A stretch of DNA of 64,000 nucleotides, taken from assembly GCA_049487715.1 (NCBI GenBank), contig CP150557.1:496001-560000 (forward strand), read 5' to 3'. The number at the start of each line of letters is the position of its first letter. Positions within the stretch are counted from its first letter, which is position 1. Under the pieces are notes generated by a model. The model was not told the origin of the DNA. It did not search any database and saw only the letters and a program-made list of their open reading frames with translations. Shown here piece after piece: positions 9,507-20,140 of this stretch. The stretch comes from Pycnococcus provasolii (Eukaryota; Chlorophyta; Pseudoscourfieldiophyceae; Pseudoscourfieldiales). Both the position numbers and the translations under genes were made by a program.

Positions 9507-12500
9507 TCAACAAGTATTTGCAGTCATCAGCAAACGCCATGCACCACGCACGCGCATGCGAACACCGCACACCGCACACGTTGCAACGTCCGTGCCGGAA
9601 CCGACACGATTACAGCACAAGCACTCAAAGTCGCCGTCGTCTTCATCCATTTCGGTAGATGACTTCACCAAAGCCTTTTCGAGTTCAGCTGTCTTATTCA
9701 TCCACGCAGTTGCTGCCGCGCCATCAGCCAGACCACATCCAATCTCCGGGCCAAGGCAACGCCTTAGCACAAAGGCAGCCTGACCGTTGCGTCGCGCATC
9801 GCCAAACGCACCACCGTCGGGTGCGCTGCTGCTGCTCTCGCCCAGCAGACCACCCTCAAGTCTTGCGAGCTCAGCTGCAAGCGCGGAACGCGCCATATGC
9901 ATATTGCCCAGTGACGCCACGGAGCGAAACGCCGCGATCAAATCCCAATAGACCGGCACCGCATCATCCTCGTCGCCATGACTCTCGACAAAGGATCGAA
10001 GCCGCGCTCTCCACTCCTCCTCACTTGAGGGAACCATCGGCGCGAGCAAGAGCGACGCCTTGCCCACGAAACGTCTTTCGATTTGCGTCTCAGCACCGCC
10101 ATCCTCGACGTTGTCGTCGCCGTCCGCCTCGAAAGGCTTTCGATGCGCGTCCCGGCCCACCAGAGCAGCGGCAACAAGGCCGCTGCCGGATGGGCACAAT
10201 GCCACACCCGCAATATGGGTCGTGCCCGTGACCGTGGGAAACGAGAATGGAACAGGAAGTGCTCGCTCGTTGGCAATCTGCACGTCATCGCCGTCGCTCG
10301 CAGAGCGTGCATCGAACGCAACTAGTCTTGCGCCACCATCCTCCGTCACCGCAAAAAGCTCGTGCGCCACACCGTCCTTCCCTTCCGTGGCTCGGGGTGG
10401 CAGGAATACACAGTCTGTCACGAGACGTGCGCCACGATCCATGTCTAGCGCTTTAGACGCCACGCCACCCGATAATCGTACATCGTGCGCAAACACATCC
10501 ACATGGCCGTCACTTCGTGTAAGCGCCCACACGCAAAGCGAGGGGGCATGCACGTTATGTGGCGCGGCAATCACGTTGTCCACCACGCCCTTCGGCACGT
10601 CACGAGCCGCGCGAACGCGGAACACAGGCGCACAGGGTTCGATGCGCGAGAGCGCAAGGCGAGCGCTCACTGAGTGTTTTGGCGCCGCTGGCATCGACGA
10701 TGGGAGCGCCTCGTCAGGGTCGAACGAGAAGGCGAAGGCATCCACGGCGTCGTCGCGACGCGCGAGCAGCACGACGTGCTCGTGACCGTCTCGCCTGTGC
10801 GGGTGGAAGGCAACCGCAACCGCGGGAGTTCTCTCCACCGACGACGCCGACCCGTGCCAGTAGCCTGACCACCGCGGACTCGAAGCCTTGTCTTGCGTGC
10901 TAAAGCGCACGAAAGACACGGCGCCGTTCGCGAAGCACGTCGCGAGATAAGCAACGCGCCGACTTCCTCCGGCGTTGCTCAGCGCCGACGACCAGCTGAA
11001 GCCTGTGCAAAATATGGCTGAGCGACGTGCCAGATACGTAGCCGCAGGCACGCGATACCACGGGCCATCTCCGTTCTTCAAGCCGTGTGCCATCATCAGG
11101 GCTTTCGACATCGCCTTGCGCCGTTTTCCAATTGCATTCGACTCTTCAAATCTGGAATGAAGTGCGTAGTCCTCCGCCCCGTCGTCGCCCTGGCTATCCT
11201 CCTCTCCTGCAAACCATTTGACGTTCGGGCGCGATTGCCGGCGATCACGTTTCGTTTGCAATGTTTCTTTCGCAGCGCCTGACGTCGAGGCTGCACGTTT
11301 TGCAGGCGTGAGCTGAGCCTTACCCTTCACTGACTGCAGTGCCAAGCCACCGGCTTCTCCTCCTTGATAATCGCCATCATCGACGTCGCTGTCGCCGTCA
11401 CCGTTGCCCTCTCCGTCAGCTTTGTAGGCGTCGTCCTCGTCACCGCTATCATCTATAGCATCGGCCTGCTGACCTTTCTGTGCAGCGCCTTTGCCAGCTT
11501 TTGCGAGTTTCTTTGTACATTCCTCCTCACAGCAAGCGGGGCAATACCACGGATCTGCAGCCTCCACTTCCTCACGGGTAGCTAAAGGCACTGAAGATGT
11601 GGTAAGCCTGCGATCACTTTCCATCGCACAGCAGCATATCTGAGTCATCATCAGCCGATCCACAAATCTCACAACGAACCTCCTCCACCTCCTCCTCCTC
11701 TTCCTCTTCCTCCTCCTCCTCCTCCTCCTGAACGCGAGATGCACGCGTACTGCGACGTGGTGCATGTTTCATCTTCACATCAGCCTCCTCTTCTCTCCTC
11801 CTCCTCCTCTTCTTCTTCTTCTCCTCCTCCTCCTCCTCCTCTTCTTGCTCCTGAACGCGAGATGCACGTGTACTGCGACGTGGTGTTGTTTTCACCGCCA
11901 CGCTTGCATTCTTTTCGCCCTCGACTTCCATCGCTTTCCCAAGTTCCAGAGATGAACGTGTACTACGACGTGGTGCATGTCTCGTCGTCACATCAGCCTC
12001 CTCCTCCTCCTCCTCCTCCTCCTCCTCCTCCTCCTCCTCCTCCTCCTCCTCCTCTTCTTCCTCCTCCTCCTGAACGCGAGATGCACGCGTACTGCGACGT
12101 GGTGTTGTTTTCACCGCCACGATTGCATTCTTTTCGCCCTCGACTTCCATCGCTTTCCCAAGTTCCAGAGATGAACGTGTACTACGACGTGGCGTATGTT
12201 TCGTCATCACAAAAGAGCCAGATGGTCCAGCAGCAGCTTGCCCCTGAGATGTGCCCATTGACGATCGTGTCGTCCTCTTCGGCTTCCCGTCTTCGTCCGC
12301 CTGTGTCACCGCGCCAGCGCCGGCGCCAGCTGATCCACCAAGTCCTGTCAATTTCGCGAAAAAACCTGTAAATCTGTTTCGTAAACGCTGACGCGCATCT
12401 TTCATCAAATCATCAGGATCCACTTTCGCCTTCGCGGCGAGCTCAGCATAGTGCTGGATCACAAGATAATGCACCAGTTGCACGAGCTCCACATCTGTGC

Positions 12501-14484
12501 CGCGCATGTGCTGTCCCTGGACGTACTTCTCCAAATCCTTGTCAGGTATGTGACTGCGCCAGAATGCGAAGCTTTGGTGCACCTGCTCTGAGATGAAGAG
12601 AAACGCGGTTCGCGGCGACCTGAGCTTCTTTCCACTCTTGAATTTCAAACCCTTTGCCTTGGACGGATCAGGCCAGTCACGGGGCACCTTGCATGCTTTC
12701 GACACAGAATTATTCACTTTCGGCTTCTTCACGTCAATAGGTGCGTAAGTTTCCGTGTCCGATTCGCCGCTCTCGCTGCTGCTCGACTCAGGTTCCGCCG
12801 GTGGCGATGGTGGCGAGTGTGCCTGAGGAGCTGGAGGTGGTGGAGGTGCTGCGGCGCTCTCCGACTTCTTTGGCCTTCCAACTCCACGTTTTTGTTCCGG
12901 TGGAGGAGGTGGTGCCGGCAAAGCTGCAGCGCTCTCCGACTTCTTTGGCCTTCCAACTCCACGCTTTCGTTCCGGTGGAGGAGGTGGTGCCGGCAAAGCT
13001 GCAGCGCTCTCCGACTTCTTTGGCCTTCCAACTCCACGCTTTCGTTCCGGTGGAGGAGGTGGTGCCGGCAAAGCTGCAGCGCTCTCCGACTTCTTTGGCC
13101 TTCCAACTCCACGCTTTCGTTCCGGTGGAGGAGGGGGCGGCAATTGTGCGCCATCTTCCGCCTCCGCATTTGGTTCCAATTTTGGTGTTTTTCTTCGTCT
13201 CCCCGCCTTATTTTTCACCGGCATTGGAGGCGCAGGCGGAAGAGGAGGTTGCGGCAGAAGAAGATCTGCATCTTCTGGCAATGGAGGTGCAGGAGGCATG
13301 ATTTTTGGCCTGCCCCTACGTGGAAGGTTTTGGCGATATTCGGCTTCACCGTCTGACTGTAAGTCCACGCATGACGTGTAGCGGCGCACAATTGTGTCAT
13401 GATCATCGACGTCTTTCCTGGCGCCGCCCACGGATTCCCAGCCAACGGAATTCGGATGCCGCGGCCAGATTTCATCACCAGCCTCAAGCGCATCGGCTAG
13501 AGCATGTGTGACATCGATAATCGGCTGAAAGTTCGTGGCACGAGCGATTGGACTGTCGGTTTTCGGTGACTCAAACACGATAACATCGCCCTCCTCGGAG
13601 AGCACCGCTAGCAGGCACGAGCACACTGGCGGTGCCTCGTCTTCACCCACAGGCGTGAGGCGGGGTGGGCTCCAAGCGACGCGTCGTATGCGAGGTTCGT
13701 CTGCGGGGTCTCCACCCGTGCCAGTCATGCCGCCGACGATGTCGAAGAGTTCGCGGTACATGCTGAGTAGTCTCTGATCAGTCATGACATCAATGCGCTG
13801 CGGTGTACACCTCATCATGCGCTTGCGTCGGAATCGCAACGCGCACCACAGAGCAACGTGAGTCTCCGCGTTGAGGTTGGTTGGGTGTGCGCAAAAGGAT
13901 TCGACTGTTTCGCGGTCGTTTGGCAGTACTTCTTCCACCATGGCTCGTCGCATCGACGCGTGGTTGCGTACAGAGTTCTCGTCAGACGGCGCGAGGATGG
14001 TGGCTGCGCTCCCGGAAGCGAGCGCGAGAACGTTCTCCGCACTCCATGACAGGCCCGCACTCGCCGGCGGCAGCGCGTTGAAGTTGGTTGAGCTGGGTAC
14101 GTTGGGCGTAGGTAGTTGCATTTGTTGCACGAGCGTCGCGACTTGCGTTCTTCGCGTCGTTTGTCTTTGCTGCTGCATCGCTTTCATCGCCTGTTGCTGC
14201 TGCGCGTGCTGCTGCGCGACGACGAGTGCGGCAGTTGGTACGGAAGCGATGGCACCAAGAGGGGTTGGCGGAGCCGCCACCACGCTAACACCAGCCGCAC
14301 CACCACCACCACCAAGACTTCGAGCAGTCGGCACATTACCATGACCACTATTATCAGCCACAGCATGAGAATTATCAGGCAAAGGCGCACTATTACCAGC
14401 CACCACCACAGGGTCCTGGGTCATGGCCAAATCGAAAACTTCTGAGAGAACATCACCACCACCATTACCACCTGAGCCTGACAT
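9507..14484 (-). CDS. TFIIIC90/GTF3C4-like protein with AT-hooks and PHD finger (frame broken near 11.63 kb)
   Basis: Two abutting minus-strand frames read as one protein of about 1660 residues. The N-terminal part (ATG 14484) has the propeller opening LSWSAENVLALASG and RIRRVAWSPPRL, as in the TFIIIC 90-kDa (delta) family of RNA polymerase III factors. Then follow Pro-rich linkers, four copies of an RGVGRPKKS AT-hook in a 25-residue repeat, an HMG-like segment (SPRTAFLFISEQVHQSF), acidic/Arg repeats with Glu runs, and the first half of a PHD finger (CEICGS...MLLCDG). The second frame continues with PWYCPACC, the last PHD ligands, then more propeller-like sequence and a C-terminal Cys cluster (CLCCN...CAVCG) like the TFIIIC90 zinc ribbon. 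The switch is a +1 change near 11615-11640, at a TGA. TFIIIC identity is moderately sure; the accessory domains are clear. Confidence 0.7.
12855..13135 (-). repeat. 75-bp coding tandem repeat (AT-hook repeat)
   Basis: Near-identical 75-bp units (marker positions 12861, 12936, 13011 and 13086) encode a Pro-rich linker plus GVGRPKKS. Near-identity at DNA level suggests recent unequal exchange. Confidence 0.9.
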
Positions 14485-14945
14485 GACTTATCGATAATAA
14501 AGTCCACAAGAAAAGGCACCAAGAAAACCGTGCAGATTGACTCACTCACTCACTCACTGACTGACTCACTCACTGACACAAGTCAACTACTTCTCGAGTC
14601 TATCCGACATACATGCTGTAGGCACGCGCGAAACGTCGCGTCTGACCTGGCGTGGCGAGTGTGAGAATGAACACACCTTTGTTCAAAAACGAAAAGGAAA
14701 AAACGCAAAAGGAAAAAAACGCAAAGCAGGCCAGAGAAGCAGGCTGAGAAGAAAACTTCCAAGCAGGCCCTAACCCTAACCCTAACCCTAACCCTAAAAC
14801 CTAAAACCCTAACCAGTGGCCACTCTCCTCCGCCCGATTACAATTTTACTTTCTCGTCCGTTACCATAAAATGTAGTGGCCGTATATACCATTCCGTGCA
14901 CTGCTCACTCTCCGCACTCGTGGTGTGGTTGCATTTTCTTTGAAG
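14485..14945. promoter_or_regulatory. divergent promoter region with CCCTAA array
   Basis: Lies between the TFIIIC90-like gene (minus) and the carboxylesterase (plus). It contains a CACTCACTCACTGACT-type simple repeat near 14541-14576, an A-rich repeat near 14690-14730 and the telomere-like array at 14768-14814. Confidence 0.5.
14768..14814. repeat. interstitial telomere-like array (CCCTAA)
   Basis: Five perfect CCCTAA units followed by degenerate CTAAAACC units, about 130 bp upstream of the ATG at 14946. Confidence 0.9.
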
Positions 14946-16763
14946 ATGTTGCTCGTGCTCGTGCTGCTTCTTGGCTTGTTTGTATTTCAATTCTATTTCA
15001 CTAGTATAGACGCGTCGCATGGTAGTAATACCAATCATCATAAGCATGCAAGAACAGCGTCGCAGGGGGACTCTGGGGTGCAAGAAACGGCGTCAGGCGA
15101 TGTGCGTGGCACAACTGCAAACAACGGTGTGCGCGGATTCTACGCTGTGCCGTACGCACAAAATACAATAGGAAGCATGAGATTCAAGCCGCCAAAGCCT
15201 GTCGTGCCGTGGGCAAACGAAACGCTCGACGCCACACTCGCGAACGATAGACACATTAAGTGCCCGCAGTTCTCCATCAACCATGTCACAAAGCCTTTTG
15301 TGCACTACGTTGGCGACGAGGACTGCCTGACGCTCGACTTCTTCGTGCCGCCCAACCCAAACAACGAATCGCTGCCAGTCATGGTGTTCATTCACGGTGG
15401 CGGGTTCTGGGTAGGCGACGACGAAAAGTTCGCTTTTGGACACTTCGATGGAACCAAGTTTGCCGAGGCTGCTAATGTCATCTTGTTCACCGTCAACTAT
15501 CGGTTAGGACCTCTCGGATTTCTCGCGCACCCTGCGCTGACATTTGACGACAACGGACATTCCGCGGTGGGTAACCTCGGACTGCGCGACCAGCGCTTGG
15601 CCATGGAATGGGCCAAGGCGACAGCCCCGATGCTCGGTGGCGATGTCAACCGAATCACAATCTTCGGCCAGTCCGCGGGAGGCATGTCCATCTGCTACCA
15701 CTACACGAGCCAGGCGTCAGCGTCCCTGTTCAGCTCCGCCATCATCGAATCGGGGAACTGTGGCCAGGCTCCGCAGGTGTGGACAGATAAAGATGACGCG
15801 ATGAACGTGGGCATCCAGTACGTCAAGGCGATGGGCTGCGACGACGACGACGGCAAGAAAACGCCGACGCGAGACGCCGATGCCATCTCGAAGTGTCTGC
15901 AAAGCATCTCTGTGAATAAGATCATGGAGCACGCCATGGATCCTGGCAGCGTCGTCAAGATAGGGTATGCGCCACCTCTCACACCTGTGTTGCCATGGAC
16001 TCCAACGGTTGACGGGTCATTCGGCGGCGTAATTGACAGCCCGCTTTCTCTTGTACGCAAAGGCAAGGTTGCGAACAAGCCGGTGATTGCGGGGCATACG
16101 AAGGATGAAATGAAGCTTTTCGTGTACCTCGCCCCCTTCATCTCGAAGGTGGCTATTCCCCTTTCAGAGGAGGGGGTCGAAAAGATCATGCGCAAAATGC
16201 TGATGGACGACGACGGCTCCATTGTAAAGCAGGTGCTTGGAGAGTACTCCGCGTGGGACTACGCAAGTCCGGGAGATCGCATGGAGGCGGCAATGCGCGA
16301 CTGGTTTTTCGCGTGTGACATGTCACGTTTTATTCGAGCGACCACCGAGCAGGGCACGACGAACAGCTACTTGTACCGATTTTCGTACCCAATTCATTGG
16401 ATTGATAGCACAGATCTGGGCATGAAGGAGTATCACGCCAGCGAGCTTCCCTTTGTGTTTCACATGGAATACCCGCCAATTCACGTGTTTGACGACGACG
16501 ACGAGGGGATGTTCAGGGCATTCGTGCACTACTGGGGCAAATTTGCTTCCAACGCGTCCTCCTTTGGCGATGATGCGCTTACATGGCCGAGCGCATATCC
16601 TGCATGGTCGCGAGCGTACGGGGGCAGCGAAGATGCTTGGATGGAGTTGGGTCAAAACAAAACGGTTCGCATGGTAAGCGGACTGAATGCGGATCGCAGA
16701 TGCTCGTTCTGGGATTCGCTGATGGAAAAGAAGAGAATGGTGGAACTAAGTAGATTGAGGTAG
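14946..16763 (+). CDS. type-B carboxylesterase (alpha/beta hydrolase), membrane-anchored or secreted
   Basis: About 605 residues from ATG 14946, starting with a strong hydrophobic signal/anchor (MLLVLVLLLGLFVFQFYF). Family motifs appear in order: EDCLTLDFFVP, the oxyanion-hole HGGGFWVG, NYRLGPLGFL, the nucleophile elbow GQSAGG with Ser243, and a late His in HASELPFVF, the usual catalytic-His site. HTKDEM, near residue 385, may hold the acidic member. Glu in the common GESAGG is replaced by Gln here. It hydrolyses carboxylic esters; substrate unknown. Secretory-pathway location is inferred from the leader. Confidence 0.9.
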   Translation: MLLVLVLLLGLFVFQFYFTSIDASHGSNTNHHKHARTASQGDSGVQETASGDVRGTTANNGVRGFYAVPYAQNTIGSMRFKPPKPVVPWANETLDATLANDRHIKCPQFSINHVTKPFVHYVGDEDCLTLDFFVPPNPNNESLPVMVFIHGGGFWVGDDEKFAFGHFDGTKFAEAANVILFTVNYRLGPLGFLAHPALTFDDNGHSAVGNLGLRDQRLAMEWAKATAPMLGGDVNRITIFGQSAGGMSICYHYTSQASASLFSSAIIESGNCGQAPQVWTDKDDAMNVGIQYVKAMGCDDDDGKKTPTRDADAISKCLQSISVNKIMEHAMDPGSVVKIGYAPPLTPVLPWTPTVDGSFGGVIDSPLSLVRKGKVANKPVIAGHTKDEMKLFVYLAPFISKVAIPLSEEGVEKIMRKMLMDDDGSIVKQVLGEYSAWDYASPGDRMEAAMRDWFFACDMSRFIRATTEQGTTNSYLYRFSYPIHWIDSTDLGMKEYHASELPFVFHMEYPPIHVFDDDDEGMFRAFVHYWGKFASNASSFGDDALTWPSAYPAWSRAYGGSEDAWMELGQNKTVRMVSGLNADRRCSFWDSLMEKKRMVELSRLR

Positions 16764-16859
16764 ACTGTTTTTTAAGTAGTACTAAGTAAGTACTGTAGTG
16801 CTTGGATTGTTGTAGATAATGACTTTTGTTTTTGGTATCTTACAAATAGATGTCTACAT

Positions 16860-16864
16860 TGTAA
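16860..16864 (+). promoter_or_regulatory. TGTAA polyadenylation motif
   Basis: Plus-strand TGTAA about 97 bp after the carboxylesterase stop and before the convergent LRR gene. Confidence 0.35.
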
Positions 16865-16896
16865 TTTTGGATCTTTTTTGTTGTAGTTGGATCTGT

Positions 16897-18231
16897 TCAC
16901 CACTTTCGCATCAGGCGTGGATCGGCACCTTGGTCGCCAAAGTGATCACCAAGCACTGCACCTGTGCTGCCTCCCATATCGAGATTCTTGTCATCTCGCT
17001 TTCTGCGCCGGGCATCGTATTGCTCAAATCCGTCGAATTGGCGCATTTCCGTGACGTCGAATGGATTATGCTTGGCGGAGATTGTGGTGAGTGCCGGTGG
17101 ATCAGCAAGCACGGCACGAGGGAGCTTAGGTAGGCGGTTGTAGGCCAGCACGAGAGTGTTGAGCCGATCGAGCTGCTTGTAGTCGAGTTCGTCGCCTTCG
17201 GGAAGAGCCGCGAGTTGGTTGTGCGACAGGTCGATCACCTCGATGGCACAGGGTGGCACGATCATGGCTGAGGGGAAAGCGGTAAGCTTGTTGTGCGAAA
17301 GGTCGAGTTTTTGTAGGTGTGGCAGTGAAGCTGAGGGCGTGCTTTGAATTTCATTGTGTGCAGCCAGAAGAGTCCGCAGTAGAGGTGGCATGTGCTGTGG
17401 TAGTTGGTTCAGTTTGCATGACCTGACATCAAGATACTCCAGCTTGTCAAATTCTCCAAGTGAGGTTGGCAGTGTCGCGAGCGTTTGGTTTCCCGCGAGA
17501 ACGAGTCTGGCGAGTCGCTTGAAGTTGTCTGGTGACGGAAACGTCGCAAGCGCGTTATTCGACGCGTCGAGCACACGTATATTGTCTGCTAGTTTGACGA
17601 GAGCCTCGGGAAGCTCCTGCAGACGTTCGCCTTGCAGGGATGCGATACCCGTCGCTTTCCACGCCGACTCTCGCCGAGCTTGCGCATCTTCAGCCACCTG
17701 AATAGGCGTCTGCTTCGTCGTTGTTGGCGCGGTCTTCGCCTTCTTCGTCAGCTTTGCCGAGGAGAGAGCTGCCGCCCCTGCGGATGGCGCGGCGTCGGAT
17801 GCGCCAACGACGAGCATGAGACGTGCGTTGTGTTTGATTCCTGCAATCTCGTTGATCTTCAGGTTGTGTTCGAGCACGCGTCCCTTTAGGATAAGTTTGC
17901 AGTTGCGCACGAGTGGCACGACCTTCGACGAGGCACGACCGGAGGTGGTTGTGGTTGTGGTGGTGGTGGTGTCAGCTGACTCTGACTCTGAGTGAGCGGT
18001 GTCGAGAGCCGCGGCGATGACGGATGCCACACTGACTGAGGTTTGAGTTGACTGAGGTTGAGCGAGAGCGAGATCCTTCTCAAGATCGGGTATGGCTATA
18101 GAGACTTCTCTGCCGAGAACTTTTATACGCAACGTCAAAAGAGCGACAGGGGCAGGTGAAGGTGAATGTAATCCAGCTCCTGCACCACCAGCACCACCAC
18201 CAGCAGCAGCAGGTGTTTCGGACGACGCCAT
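16897..18231 (-). CDS. ubiquitin-like and leucine-rich-repeat protein (plant At2g30105-like)
   Basis: About 444 residues from ATG 18231. The N-terminal third has a ubiquitin-like strand pattern (LTLRIKVLGREVSIAIPDLE ... LILKGRVLEHNLKINEIAGI), interrupted by a Thr run. From about residue 205, six or seven LRRs follow (for example LEYLDVRSCKLNQLP, LQKLDLSHNKLTAFP, IEVIDLSHNQLAALP). The tail, FEQYDARRRKRDDKNLD, matches the FEARRKKKFDKQ-type ending of plant ubiquitin-like/LRR proteins. Probably a scaffold or protein-quality-control adaptor; no enzymatic motif is seen. The divergent partner is the zinc-finger RNA-binding gene. Confidence 0.82.
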   Translation of the reverse strand: MASSETPAAAGGGAGGAGAGLHSPSPAPVALLTLRIKVLGREVSIAIPDLEKDLALAQPQSTQTSVSVASVIAAALDTAHSESESADTTTTTTTTTSGRASSKVVPLVRNCKLILKGRVLEHNLKINEIAGIKHNARLMLVVGASDAAPSAGAAALSSAKLTKKAKTAPTTTKQTPIQVAEDAQARRESAWKATGIASLQGERLQELPEALVKLADNIRVLDASNNALATFPSPDNFKRLARLVLAGNQTLATLPTSLGEFDKLEYLDVRSCKLNQLPQHMPPLLRTLLAAHNEIQSTPSASLPHLQKLDLSHNKLTAFPSAMIVPPCAIEVIDLSHNQLAALPEGDELDYKQLDRLNTLVLAYNRLPKLPRAVLADPPALTTISAKHNPFDVTEMRQFDGFEQYDARRRKRDDKNLDMGGSTGAVLGDHFGDQGADPRLMRKW

Positions 18232-18703
18232 TATTCTCGTTTGGAACACAGCGAAAACACAGGAAACGGCGGGCAAAGTTTTTGGTCAAAATAGTCTACT
18301 CCCCAGGTCAACAGCCTAAGGGTATATTGACCCAACCCTAAAACCCTAACCAGCTAAACCCTAACCATCTAACCCTAACCAGCTAACCCTAACCCTAACC
18401 AGCTAACCCTAACCGTAACCCTAACGGAAAAACGGACGGGGCCCAAAAGTCAACCAACACCCCTGAAAAAGGCAGCCTGAAAAAAGTCAAAAAACATGTC
18501 CAGAACAAAAGCCCAAAGGGAAAGAAACAGCCCAGATATTTTTGCACACCCCTGTTAAATTAACAGTTCATATGGTCCAGAACGCATTGTTATTTTGGGG
18601 ATACCGGTTCCTCCGCCGCCTCAGGTGTCAGGGACTTGTCTCTTTTTTATGCGCGACGCGAGGGTTCTTTTTTCCGCCTCATTCTCTTCCCTTCTCTGGC
18701 GTC
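18232..18703. promoter_or_regulatory. divergent promoter region dominated by telomere-like repeats
   Basis: Lies between the LRR gene (minus) and the zinc-finger gene (plus). About 95 bp is CCCTAA-type repeat with interspersed CAGCT spacers; the rest is A-rich unique sequence with no other recognisable element. Confidence 0.5.
18331..18425. repeat. interstitial telomere-like array with CAGCT spacers
   Basis: Nine or so CCCTAAC units broken by repeated CAGCTAA or CATCTAA spacers, so it is a higher-order degenerate array, unlike a simple telomere end. Confidence 0.9.
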
Positions 18704-19909
18704 ATGGGCGACGACCGTGGTCGCGAGCGTTCGCGCAGTCGTTCGCGTGAGCGTGGTGGGGGTGGTGGGGGTGGATATGAAGGTAAGGGCGACATTTGTG
18801 TGTATATGTATATGTGTTTGCTCTGTGGTTGTTTGTTCTTTTGGGGGGCATAGATTACTTTTTTTATGGGTATTTTTTATTACGAAACATTGTACTCACT
18901 CATGACAAATTTCGTGAAATTCCCTTCCCGCCCTTACCCCTTCCCTTTCGACACGCGTTACGCTCAATCTGCAGACCGTGGACGTGGGTACGACGACCGA
19001 GGATACGACCGAGGATACGACGACCGTGGGGGACGCGGAGGGTACGGAGGAGGAGGCGGAGGCTACTACGACCGTGGATACGACCGCTACGACGACCGTG
19101 ACCGAGGATACGACCGTGGATACGACCGCTACGACGACCGTGGTGGACGCGGAGGGTACGGCGGCGGCGGAGGAGGGTACGGAGGTGGAGGAGGGGGCTA
19201 CCGAGGCGGCGGCGGCGGAGGAGGAGGGACGGAGATGTGCCGCGACTTCCAGCGTGGCAGGTGCCAGCGTGCGAACTGCCGTTTCAGCCACGGCGAAGGC
19301 GGCGGAGGACGTGGCGGCGGATTCGGCGGATACGGGGTTCACGGGCGTGAACCCCGTGGTCCGCCGTCATTCAAGTCGGGTGACTGGTACTGCGAGGTCC
19401 AGGAGTGCAAGTTTCACAACTTTGCAGCTCGCGCTACATGCTACAAGTGTGGCAAGGATAAACCTGCCGGCGCCGGTGGCGAAGGCGGAGGGGGAGGCAG
19501 CCCGCGAGGACGTGGCCGCTCGCCGAGTCCGCGTCGGAACAACAGCAGGAGTCCGAGCCCGCGTCGTCGTAACAGCCGATCGCCGAGCGAGCGCAGGGAG
19601 GGTAGCGCGCAGCCCGGCTCCGGAAGCTGCGCCAGTCGCAGCCGAAGCCGAGGCGTAAGGGGGCACGCGATTCCGCGAAAGAGAGGGTTGTGCGTGCAGG
19701 CGAAAGAGGCGCGCGAGATGGAGAGTGGTGAGGAATGCATGCGTGAGTTGCTCCTTGGGAGATCCTACTGTAGCTGTGCAAAAAGCAAACATGGTGTCCA
19801 GGTTGAACTTCGCGGCTCGGCAGCAGTGCTACCAGTGCTGAGCAACAACGCGCATGGGGGAAGGCAAGCCGCGAGGACGTGGCTGCTCGTGGAGCTCGCG
19901 CCGTCGTAA
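18704..19909 (+). CDS. CCCH plus RanBP2-type zinc-finger, RGG/SR-rich RNA-binding protein (two exons)
   Basis: Exon 1 (18704-18782) encodes MGDDRGRERSRSRSRERG and a Gly run. A GT-AG intron (18783-18974; GTAAGG...TGCAG) joins in frame to exon 2 at a GAC codon. Exon 2 encodes repeated RGYD/GGYG boxes, a CCCH finger (CRDFQRGRCQRANCRFSH), a RanBP2-type finger (DWYCEVQECKFHNFAARATC plus YKC) and SPSPRR SR repeats. This set is typical of nuclear mRNA-processing factors. The last 100 or so residues (from about 19600) lose SR character, so the true 3' end may be elsewhere or altered by the duplication that follows. Confidence 0.75.
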
Positions 19910-20095
19910 CAGCCAATCGCCGAGCGAGCGCGCAGGGGTGGAGAGTGGGAGGGAGGGAGCTGCCATAGCCCGGAAGGCGTTAGGGGGGGGGCATACGATT
20001 CCGCGAATACAGAGGGTGTGCGTGCAGGCAAAAGAGAAAAGCACGTGGCGGAGTGTGGTGAAGATTGCATGCTTGGGAGATCCTAAGTGTAGTCT
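19795..20095 (+). pseudogene. decayed tandem duplicate of the zinc-finger gene's 3' half
   Basis: This segment matches 19390-19770 in order: a degraded RanBP2-finger-like piece (TCCAGGTTGAACTTC...), then GCCGCGAGGACGTGGC, CGTCGTAACAGCC-ATCGCCGAGC, CATACGATTCCGCGAA, GTGCGTGCAGGC and CTTGGGAGATCCTA. The zinc-ligand codons are largely lost and frames differ, so it reads as a non-functional partial duplication. Confidence 0.6.
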
Positions 20096-20140
20096 GTACA
20101 TTTATTCTTTTCATACATACAACAAGGCGGAAGTGAGCCG

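Noticed and set aside
11628-11630. Selenocysteine at the TGA in the PHD finger
   Set aside because: No SECIS-like structure was identified and the downstream part is in another frame anyway.
11622-11631. 10-nt GT-AG mini-intron (GTGATCGCAG) in the PHD-finger gene
   Set aside because: Removing it restores the frame but loses a zinc ligand, and no known spliceosomal intron is this short; an indel is more likely.
12741-13301. Plus-strand frame with repeated FVPVEEVVPAKLQRSPT units
   Set aside because: Antisense of the AT-hook tandem repeat; repetition is inherited from the real gene.
14768-14814. True chromosome end
   Set aside because: Unique genes lie on both sides of every CCCTAA array, so these are interstitial.
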